This document shows positions 1 through 5,033 of a stretch of DNA of 9,519 nucleotides, piece by piece. The stretch is from Coriobacteriales bacterium (GTDB lineage: Bacteria; Actinomycetota; Coriobacteriia; Coriobacteriales; UBA8131). Within the stretch, counting starts at the first letter, position 1. Each line of letters opens with the position of its first letter. Both the position numbers and the translations under genes were made by a program. The notes beneath the pieces are model-generated. The model ran no database searches. It saw nothing but the letters and a program-made list of their open reading frames with translations, and was not told the origin of the DNA. The stretch spans positions 1 to 9,519 of the forward strand of contig JAITTM010000035.1 in NCBI GenBank assembly GCA_031286975.1, read 5' to 3'.

Positions 1-1258
1 CGCCGGGGCTAAGGGATTCACCGCTCAGCAAGCGCGCCGGATCTGACCCAAGTCGCGCCACGATGTTGAGGATGCCCCCCAATACCTCCTTGCTAAAACC
101 TTTCAGACTTTGGAGAATACCGCGGCTTTCTGCGGCATCGACCTCCTGCGGAATAAAAAGATAGGGGATATCCTCAGGTATGCGTTGCAAGAGAGAGCGT
201 AGCAGCGTCGATTTGCCTGCACCATTGGGGCCGGTCAGCCCTATGTGGTCGGTCGGGCCAACGCTCAGGTGGGGGTAGCTGAGCGTGCGTTCGTCTCCCA
301 GGCGCAGCGAGGCCGCGGGCAGCTCAACCAGAACCTTGCGTCGTGAGGGCCTTGTCTCCAACCAGACAGAACCCTCGTGTTGTTTCTCGACCTGCGCGCT
401 CGCCAGACGCTCCTGGACAGCCGCCATGCGACCATCCAGTTGAGCGGAGAGGCGCCCCGCCTTGCCATCCTGGCCGGATACGATGGCAAGCCCCAGGCGG
501 GCACGCCCGTCGCTGTCGCCCTTTGCAAGATGCCGGGCGCTCCTGCGCGCGTCGGCTCGCGCGGCCTCACCAGCGCGCCTGGTTTTCTCCGCATGCAGAT
601 TCGACAGCTCGGATTTTGCCGCCTTGCGTTCGCGTTGGGCGGTCAGACGCTCAAGCGTCTCCTGCTCGTGTCCCTGCGTATAGCTGCCGCTGCGCAGGGT
701 CGCCCGTGTTGCGCGTATAAAGAGGCACTGCGTGCAGAGCTGGTCGAGCAGGTCGCGGTCGTGGGACACCAGAAGACCCACGCCGGAGTAGGAGCGCAGC
801 GTTGCGAGAATGATGTCGCGGGTGGGCGCATCGACATGGTTGGTGGGCTCGTCGAGCGCGAGGATGGCGGGATCTCGCCAGAGGGCGGCGGCAATCTGGA
901 GGCGTTTGCGTTCGCCGTGCGAGAGGCTGTTGTAGCGCCAGGCCCAGTCGTCCTCGACGCCCAGGGAGCGGCGCAGTTTGACGGCGTGTGCCTGATAGTC
1001 GAGGGCGAAATCCTCCATAAGCGGGGGAGGCTGCTCGGTCTCCTGCGCGCAATACACGCCCGAAACACCGGGCGGCGTCATCGTGCCAGAATAGTAGGGG
1101 AGTTCAGCGCAGAGGATACGCAGGAGCGTAGATTTGCCGCTGCCATTACTACCAACGACACCCGTCCAACCAGGGGCAAAGCTGGCAGTTATGGGCACTA
1201 AGGCTGGGGCAGGCGCATCCTGGTAGGTGTAGCTGATATTTGAGACGGTGATAAGCAT
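1..1258 (-). CDS. ABC-F family ATPase (3' end cut by window edge)
   Basis: This is a soluble twin-ATPase protein of the ABC-F class, which acts on the ribosome rather than in transport; some members protect against antibiotics and others are translation factors. The 419 visible residues show Walker A GSNGSGKST (36-44), signature LSHGE (112-116), Walker B ILALDEP (132-138) and switch His166 in VSHDRD. A charged Arg/Ala-rich linker follows (about 185-300), then a second Walker A GPNGAGKST (343-351) and the start of a second signature, LSGESLSPG, at the window edge. Walker B and the switch His of domain 2 lie outside. No membrane segment is seen. The ATG is chosen because AGGAG lies 7 nt upstream. 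It follows the patatin gene on the same strand, with a 148-nt leader containing short ORFs. The ABC-F class is secure; whether it gives drug resistance cannot be told from the sequence. Confidence 0.92.
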   Translation of the reverse strand, partial: MLITVSNISYTYQDAPAPALVPITASFAPGWTGVVGSNGSGKSTLLRILCAELPYYSGTMTPPGVSGVYCAQETEQPPPLMEDFALDYQAHAVKLRRSLGVEDDWAWRYNSLSHGERKRLQIAAALWRDPAILALDEPTNHVDAPTRDIILATLRSYSGVGLLVSHDRDLLDQLCTQCLFIRATRATLRSGSYTQGHEQETLERLTAQRERKAAKSELSNLHAEKTRRAGEAARADARRSARHLAKGDSDGRARLGLAIVSGQDGKAGRLSAQLDGRMAAVQERLASAQVEKQHEGSVWLETRPSRRKVLVELPAASLRLGDERTLSYPHLSVGPTDHIGLTGPNGAGKSTLLRSLLQRIPEDIPYLFIPQEVDAAESRGILQSLKGFSKEVLGGILNIVARLGSDPARLLSGESLSPG

Positions 1259-1320
1259 GAGAGGACTCCTTGGCAAGACAGAGAGAATACTGTGGGTGAG
1301 CTGTTCTCATGCTTCTTCAT
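1198..1320 (-). CDS. possible 40-residue upstream ORF overlapping the ABC-F start
   Basis: This short ORF begins MKKHENSS and is preceded by TAAGGAG 6 nt before its ATG, a ribosome-binding site at least as good as that of the ABC-F gene. It runs out of frame through the ABC-F start and overlaps that gene by 61 nt, so its translation would compete with or couple to ABC-F initiation. The peptide resembles nothing I know and is Ser/Pro-rich. Upstream ORFs are a known control element of antibiotic-induced ABC-F and erm genes, which is the reason to list it. It may equally be a chance reading frame. Confidence 0.3.
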   Translation of the reverse strand: MKKHENSSPTVFSLSCQGVLSCLSPSQISATPTRMRLPQP

Positions 1321-1330
1321 TGGACGCTCC

Positions 1331-1381
1331 TTACGCTTTGCCTGTGGCCGCCACAGCTGGTGTGGCCCCATCATCCGTCAT
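1331..1381 (-). CDS. possible 16-residue leader peptide ORF upstream of ABC-F
   Basis: The mini-ORF encodes MTDDGATPAVAATGKA, and its TAA stop lies at the start of the TAAGGAG ribosome-binding site of the next short ORF. Its own ribosome-binding site is poor: GGAG lies about 13 nt upstream. The interest is that it covers both arms of two competing hairpins, so a ribosome moving or stalling here would decide which one forms. Support is positional only. Confidence 0.2.
   Translation of the reverse strand: MTDDGATPAVAATGKA
1342..1366 (-). promoter_or_regulatory. pair of mutually exclusive hairpins in the ABC-F leader
   Basis: In the transcript of the minus strand, GCCACA (1366-1361) can pair with TGTGGC (1355-1350) across a 5-nt loop. 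Alternatively CTGTGG (1356-1351) can pair with CCACAG (1347-1342) across a 3-nt loop. The two perfect 6-bp stems share the TGTGG segment, so only one can form at a time. No U-run follows either, so a classical terminator is not shown; any effect would be on translation or through another mechanism. Confidence 0.35.
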
Positions 1382-1406
1382 GTGGATCCCGCGACTCCGC
1401 GCAGGG

Positions 1407-2372
1407 TTACCGCTCAAGGTATTCTAACACAGCAGGCCAGGCTTTTTGGGCCTCCTTGTAGCCAACAAGGTAGAGGTCATAGAGTTTCTCGGGGTCACGC
1501 TCCATGCTGGCAACAGTTACGGGCGCTGGCGGACGGATGATGAGGATATCACCGGCATCATGCAAACGTGCCAGGCGGCGATAACAGCGGTTATACTCGA
1601 AGTGCCGCTGCTCCATGCGCTCAATGAAGTAGGGGTACTCGGCATACACTCTGCGCGCGAGGGGCATCACCTTGTTGGGACTCTTGGTATAGGCGGCCTC
1701 CCGCGTGAGCACCACGATGTGTTTCGTGGCACCCGTTTGCAGCGAATGCTCGATGGGGATGCTGTCACAGATACCCCCGTCGAGCAGCTTTTTGCCGTCG
1801 ATCTCAGTGATCTTTGAGACGAGTGGCATAGCTGATGAGGCGCGCAGATAGTCCATCTCGGCACGTGCGTCGCGCAGGTGGTGATAATCAGCCTCGCCGA
1901 GTTCGAGGTCGCTGCTCACGGTGATGAGTTGCAGCGGCGATGCCGCATAGGCGTCAAAATCAAAGGGATCAAGCTTGTTGGGGATGGTGTCAAAGGTGAA
2001 CGTGACGTTGAAGGCGTTGCCTGTGGCAGCAAAGGAGCGCATGCTCAGATAGCGCCAGTCGGTGCAGTACTTCGTGTTGAGATAGCAGGTGCGTCCCCGC
2101 GCTCCCGCAATATAGTTGAAGCCGTTCAGGGCTCCCGCGCTCACGCCGATGGCAACCTTAGGCAGCAAGGCCTTATCCATAAAATAATCGAGCACACCCG
2201 CGGTGAACTGCCCGCGCATGGCGCCCCCCTCAAGCACGAGGTTGCAGTCGACGAGTTGCGCACCAAGATAGGCAGGCTTGTAGCGGGGGTCATTCAGGGG
2301 CACGGCGACCTCGGGCACCACAAAGGCCTCGGCCTTCTGTCTGCGGATAGGGTGTACGATGGGTAGCGCCAT
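1407..2372 (-). CDS. patatin-like phospholipase, YjjU type
   Basis: This is a predicted serine lipid acyl hydrolase of the patatin family, 321 residues from the chosen start. It has the oxyanion loop GGAMRG (49-54), the nucleophile elbow GVSAG with Ser78, and Asp198 in DGG, giving the expected Ser-Asp dyad. The stretch after the elbow (ALNGFNYIAGARGR) and the TDWRYLS block resemble the E. coli YjjU branch. No signal peptide or membrane segment is obvious, so it is probably cytoplasmic or membrane-peripheral. The ATG at 2372 is preferred because GGGAGAA lies just upstream; an in-frame ATG at 2405 adds 11 residues but has no ribosome-binding site and sits close to a possible transcription start. 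It is divergent from the Nfu gene and precedes the ABC-F gene on the same strand. The substrate is unknown. Confidence 0.9.
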   Translation of the reverse strand: MALPIVHPIRRQKAEAFVVPEVAVPLNDPRYKPAYLGAQLVDCNLVLEGGAMRGQFTAGVLDYFMDKALLPKVAIGVSAGALNGFNYIAGARGRTCYLNTKYCTDWRYLSMRSFAATGNAFNVTFTFDTIPNKLDPFDFDAYAASPLQLITVSSDLELGEADYHHLRDARAEMDYLRASSAMPLVSKITEIDGKKLLDGGICDSIPIEHSLQTGATKHIVVLTREAAYTKSPNKVMPLARRVYAEYPYFIERMEQRHFEYNRCYRRLARLHDAGDILIIRPPAPVTVASMERDPEKLYDLYLVGYKEAQKAWPAVLEYLER

Positions 2373-2405
2373 GCAGTTCTCCCAATTGGTTTTGGTACCT
2401 GACAT

Positions 2406-2431
2406 CAGGCTCAGTGTAGCAGATGAGCCTG
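2406..2431. promoter_or_regulatory. 8-bp inverted repeat upstream of the patatin gene, possible operator
   Basis: CAGGCTCA (2406-2413) and TGAGCCTG (2424-2431) form a perfect inverted repeat separated by 10 bp. On the minus strand the loop carries TACACT (2418-2413), which could be the -10 box of the patatin promoter, placing transcription start near 2406. No good -35 is visible. A dyad straddling a -10 is the usual layout of a repressor site. No T-run follows on either strand, so it does not look like a terminator. Confidence 0.35.
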
Positions 2432-2530
2432 TGGCCTGCCTGAAGCCCTTGTGTCTCTATTGTGGCACAGCGGCCTGTGTTTCTGAGGTGTTGCAATGTA
2501 ATTGTAACCACACGAGGTTTGCGGGTACGC

Positions 2531-2536
2531 TATACT
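2531..2536 (+). promoter_or_regulatory. likely -10 box for the Nfu gene
   Basis: TATACT matches the sigma-70-type -10 consensus at five of six positions and lies about 58 nt before the Nfu start. The best -35-like words upstream (TTGTAA at 2502-2507) are about 23 nt away, too far for normal spacing, so the promoter may be -35-poor or activator-dependent. The leader that follows has a 5-bp GCGCC/GGCGC hairpin around 2558-2570. Confidence 0.4.
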
Positions 2537-2593
2537 GTGTGCAGTCCATAAACCATGTGCGCCGGTGGCGCCAGGCTGAAGTAGGGAGTTTCC

Positions 2594-2824
2594 ATGATAG
2601 ATAGGCAAACGGTTAAAGACGTTCTTGAGTTGATTCGACCTGCCTTGCAGGCTGACGGTGGCGATGTGCAACTGGTCGATGTCTCCGAGGACGGTGTTGT
2701 GTCCGTCGAGTTGCAAGGTGCCTGCAAGGGTTGTCCCATGAGCCAGTTGACCTTGGCCAACAGCGTTGAGCGCGTCTTAAAGGAGCGCATTCCGGAGATA
2801 TCAAAAGTCGTTCCCGCTCTTTAG
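2594..2824 (+). CDS. Nfu/NifU C-terminal-domain Fe-S cluster scaffold
   Basis: This 76-residue protein is a stand-alone NifU C-terminal (Nfu) domain. It is expected to carry a [4Fe-4S] cluster between two subunits and hand it to target enzymes in the cytoplasm. The family pattern is clear: an N-terminal helix with LIRPALQADGGD (13-24), a beta strand VVSVELQGAC, and the cluster-binding CxxC at Cys44 and Cys47 in CKGCPMSQ. The helix after it ends in a typical VLKERIPEI segment. The whole family domain is present with nothing added. AGGGAG precedes the ATG at 5-6 nt. It stands first in a plus-strand group with a cysteine-rich small protein, divergent from the patatin gene. Confidence 0.93.
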   Translation: MIDRQTVKDVLELIRPALQADGGDVQLVDVSEDGVVSVELQGACKGCPMSQLTLANSVERVLKERIPEISKVVPAL

Positions 2825-2832
2825 GTCGCCTG

Positions 2833-2976
2833 ATGCCCGCATCTAAGAAGGCACCGATTAAAACCCAGATTTCGCGGTATTCGTATGCGCCTCGCTCGAT
2901 TCTTGCGTGCCTGGCTCAACAGAGCGCGAATGGTCGGCGCCTTCTTACTACTCCCTCAGGGCTCCTGGTTTCATGA
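2833..2976 (+). CDS. possible 47-residue ORF between Nfu and the cysteine-rich gene
   Basis: An ORF starting MPASKKAPIK begins 8 nt after the Nfu stop and ends in a TGA that overlaps the ATG of the next gene (ATGA). Such an overlap is typical of translationally coupled genes. The product is basic at its N terminus and Ser/Leu-rich, with no recognisable domain. The ribosome-binding site is weak (AGGT about 7-8 nt upstream). The other two forward frames are also open over part of this stretch, so coding status is uncertain. It may only be a chance frame in a 148-nt intergenic gap. Confidence 0.3.
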   Translation: MPASKKAPIKTQISRYSYAPRSILACLAQQSANGRRLLTTPSGLLVS

Positions 2977-3245
2977 GTGCGTGCTGGGAGCAGCGCGGAT
3001 GCGACGACGAGATGTCGTCGCGTTGTCCGCACGCGATTGCAAGCGATGACGGCAGGTGTGTGACGGACTGCTTTTACACCGTGTGCTGGAAGCCCCAACA
3101 CAAAATCGCAACCGACATCGCGGTTCTTCTTGATCAGACGGTCGACCGCAATGCGGCCATCAAGGAGCCCTGTACCTTCTGTGAGTTCTTCTTGCAAAAC
3201 GGTCCGCGCTTACAGCCGTTAGCCGATGGCAGCGACTCCACGTAA
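2973..3245 (+). CDS. small cysteine-rich protein, two-CW-like metal-binding pattern
   Basis: The 90-residue product has eight cysteines: 4, 10, 18, 29, 33, 38, 67 and 70. The order CWE near the N terminus, a Cys-Pro at 18-19, a second CW at 38-39, and a closing CxxC followed by aromatic residues (CTFCEFF) resembles small proteins called two-CW-domain proteins. Those often stand alone or are fused to signalling modules and are thought to bind metal; their function is unknown. The ATG at 2973 is chosen because the cysteine pattern begins three residues later, as in that family. A GTG at 2907 would add 22 residues with no Cys and no clear ribosome-binding site. The gene lies downstream of the Nfu scaffold, so an Fe-S or zinc role is an inference. 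Codons 10-17 carry a perfect 8-bp hairpin. Confidence 0.7.
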   Translation: MSACWEQRGCDDEMSSRCPHAIASDDGRCVTDCFYTVCWKPQHKIATDIAVLLDQTVDRNAAIKEPCTFCEFFLQNGPRLQPLADGSDST

Positions 3246-3426
3246 AATTCTTATAATCTCCAAAGCTATCTGAGCGGACTATCGCTACAATGAGACAGTG
3301 CACAATTAGTTGTATGCAGCACGTGGGTTTTCCACAAGAGGTTGTGTATTGTGCAAGAAGCCCTGAACTTGCCCTAGGGGCTTTTCAGAGCAGGTTGTTA
3401 CCCGAACAGTGGAGGAAGGGGCTGGA
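3246..3426 (+). promoter_or_regulatory. gene-free stretch with promoter-like boxes and strong dyad symmetry
   Basis: No gene is seen in these 181 nt. TATAAT (3252-3257) and TACAAT (3286-3291) are possible -10 boxes without convincing -35 partners. An 8-bp inverted repeat, TGCACAAT (3299-3306) and ATTGTGCA (3348-3355), encloses 41 nt. Inside it, GTGG (3323-3326)/CCAC (3332-3335) and CACAA (3333-3337)/TTGTG (3342-3346) are alternative hairpins sharing bases. A terminator-like stem follows at 3358-3385. The stretch precedes the zinc-ribbon and lgt genes and could be their promoter with a structured leader. Confidence 0.4.
3358..3385 (+). terminator. weak intrinsic terminator or attenuator candidate
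   Basis: AAGCCC (3358-3363) pairs with GGGCTT (3378-3383) around a 14-nt loop, and the 3' side ends in TTTT. A smaller alternative, GCCC (3371-3374)/GGGC (3378-3381), has a 3-nt loop and is followed by the same T-run. Four T residues are few for a strong terminator. It could end the Nfu transcript or attenuate the genes downstream. Confidence 0.3.
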
Positions 3427-3888
3427 GTGCGATTGGAATTGGTGTGTCCAGGCTGTGGCTTGAGAACCTTTGATTACGATGATTATGAGTCGATGATTAT
3501 GCTGGCTCCCAACATGGCGCTCATGCAATTCTGTTGCCCCACCTGTGAGATGCACCTGAGCATCACCACGGAGCTGCCGGAGGATATACAAAAGCGGGCA
3601 CAAGCATATCTCGCCGCCGCTTCAAGCGATAAGACGGAGCGCCCCAGTAGCTGTCTGACGCATAAGCAGCTGCTGGAATCCGCCCGCCCCTCCATCGTTT
3701 GCTATGCCTCCTACCTCGATAACGAGGCGTATCATATGCCCCTGCACATACTGCATCCCTTGCCCGCGGGCAGCACGGAGAATCGGGCGCACCTCGAGTA
3801 CTTCAAGCGGCAGCTCGATGATGTTGAGACGGTCGACGAGGCAATCGGTGAGATAGACGCGGGCTATTTTCAAAGCGGTGAGAGCTGA
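3427..3888 (+). CDS. unrecognised zinc-ribbon protein coupled to lgt
   Basis: I do not recognise this 153-residue protein. Its N terminus holds two CxxC pairs, CPGC (Cys7, Cys10) and CPTC (Cys37, Cys40, with another Cys at 36), spaced as in a zinc ribbon. The middle is polar and the C-terminal 40 residues are acidic and probably helical (LEYFKRQLDDVETVDEAIGE). There is no signal peptide or membrane span, so it should be cytoplasmic. The GTG at 3427 is chosen because AAGGGG lies 6 nt before it and the zinc ribbon begins almost at once; an in-frame GTG at 3409 would start within the purine-rich site. Its TGA overlaps the lgt ATG by one base (TGATG), so the two are almost surely co-translated. 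A link to lipoprotein maturation is only suggested by this coupling. Confidence 0.8.
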   Translation: MRLELVCPGCGLRTFDYDDYESMIMLAPNMALMQFCCPTCEMHLSITTELPEDIQKRAQAYLAAASSDKTERPSSCLTHKQLLESARPSIVCYASYLDNEAYHMPLHILHPLPAGSTENRAHLEYFKRQLDDVETVDEAIGEIDAGYFQSGES

Positions 3889-4901
3889 TGCTTGACGCAC
3901 TCTATCATGCTCTTGACCCCGTAGCGTTCAGCATCGGCCCCTTTGTTGTGCGTTGGTATGGGCTTGGCTACATCGCTGGCATCGCAGCGGGCATGTATCT
4001 CGTCCCCAGAATCGTCCGGCGCTGGAAGATCAATATCTCGCTCGATAATCTGCTGACCCTTGCCATTGTCTCTGCCGTCGGTATCATCCTCGGGGGGCGG
4101 CTGGGGTACGTCTTCATCTATAACTGGGACCGCTACGCGAACAACCTTCTTGACATCTTCATGTTCTCAAACGGGGGTATGTCGTTTCATGGCGGGGTGA
4201 TCGGCATGCTGATCGCCGTGTTGCTTGCTACTCGCATCACCCGGATACCGCTACTTACCCTGGCTGACCTTATCGTGATCGTTGCGCCGGTCGGCATCTG
4301 TCTGGTGCGCATCGCGAACTTCATCAACGGTGAGCTTTGGGGCGCGGTTACCGACCTGCCTTGGGGCGTGGTCTTTGACGATACGGGCGGTGGCCTCCTG
4401 CCGCGCCATCCCACCCAACTCTATGAGGCGCTTCTCGAGGGTCTGGTGCTTTTCATCGTGCTGTATCTGCTCTCGCGCAAGAAGCCTCCTTTGTGGCGCG
4501 GTACCTATCTGGGGCTCTTCTTCGTGCTGTATGGAGTATTCAGGGTCGCCATCGAGTTTGTGCGGCAACCCGACACGCAGATAGGCTACCTCGCCGGTGG
4601 CTGGCTGACCATGGGCATGGTGCTGAGCATACCTATGGTGCTCATCGGGGTTGCTCTCATCTTGTATGCACGGCGCAGAAAACTGCCGCAGCAGGGGGCG
4701 CCGTTGCAAGAAGAGCCGCTGGTAGAAGCGCTTGATGCGAAGAATCCCGGATCAACCTCGAGCGAGCGGGCAGAGGCTCCCGCAGGGGATGCGGATAAGC
4801 CCGCTACGGGCTCGGGTAAGCCCGAAGCGGTAGGACGTGAGCAGGAGGAGCCTTCTGTGGCGGATGCGGACGAGTCTCCATCGACAGCAGAAGCCCATTG
4901 A
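3888..4901 (+). CDS. lgt: prolipoprotein diacylglyceryl transferase
   Basis: Lgt moves a diacylglyceryl group from phosphatidylglycerol to the lipobox cysteine of prolipoproteins, the first step of lipoprotein maturation in the cytoplasmic membrane. The 337-residue product has several hydrophobic spans (about 20-40, 54-75, 103-120, 125-145, 183-197, 207-222, 238-260). The family motifs are present: GGMSFHGG with His101, the Lgt signature RIANFINGE (141-149) with Arg141 and Asn144, HPTQLYE (174-180), and FRVAIEFVRQPD (218-229) with Arg219. These match His103, Arg143, Asn146 and Arg239 of E. coli Lgt. The last 70 residues form a hydrophilic tail rich in Ala, Glu, Pro, Ser and Asp that is not part of the enzyme core and is probably disordered. 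The start overlaps the zinc-ribbon gene, so translation is likely coupled. Confidence 0.96.
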   Translation: MLDALYHALDPVAFSIGPFVVRWYGLGYIAGIAAGMYLVPRIVRRWKINISLDNLLTLAIVSAVGIILGGRLGYVFIYNWDRYANNLLDIFMFSNGGMSFHGGVIGMLIAVLLATRITRIPLLTLADLIVIVAPVGICLVRIANFINGELWGAVTDLPWGVVFDDTGGGLLPRHPTQLYEALLEGLVLFIVLYLLSRKKPPLWRGTYLGLFFVLYGVFRVAIEFVRQPDTQIGYLAGGWLTMGMVLSIPMVLIGVALILYARRRKLPQQGAPLQEEPLVEALDAKNPGSTSSERAEAPAGDADKPATGSGKPEAVGREQEEPSVADADESPSTAEAH

Positions 4902-5033
4902 ACAATACCTGCCTCAACTCCGGTGTGTTATAGCGTACAATTGCCTCTATAAAAGCAAGCGCATTCGCGCAACAAGACAGGTTCATGTGGCACCCTCTTC
5001 AGATTTGGGTGCCAAACGTGTAAGGAGTGGACG
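4902..5033 (+). promoter_or_regulatory. ilvE upstream region with hairpin and possible leader peptide
   Basis: The 132-nt gap has TATAAA (4948-4953) as a possible -10 box without a clear -35. A perfect 8-bp stem TGGCACCC (4988-4995)/GGGTGCCA (5007-5014) has an 11-nt loop and ends 9 nt before the ilvE ribosome-binding site TAAGGAG. The same stretch reads as a 12-codon ORF, MWHPLQIWVPNV (4985-5023), whose TAA begins that site; it includes Leu, Ile, two Val and two Trp. The peptide's own ribosome-binding site is poor. No T-run follows the stem, so a terminator is not shown. Confidence 0.4.

Noticed and set aside
377..1201. Plus-strand ORF of 274 codons
   Set aside because: It lies antisense to the ABC-F gene, whose Walker, signature and switch motifs are clear on the minus strand. 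The plus-strand product has no recognisable domain.
2907..2972. GTG start giving a 22-residue extension of the cysteine-rich protein
   Set aside because: There is no clear ribosome-binding site before it, and the two-CW-like pattern normally begins within a few residues of the start, which favours the ATG at 2973.
2885..3049. Plus-strand 54-residue Arg-rich ORF in the third frame
   Set aside because: It overlaps both the 47-codon ORF and the start of the cysteine-rich gene, has no ribosome-binding site, and covers codons of the conserved cysteine pattern in another frame.
4988..5014. T-box-like antiterminator before ilvE
   Set aside because: The stem has TGGCACCC and GGGTGCCA but lacks the conserved T-box bulge sequence, and no stem I with a specifier loop could be found upstream.
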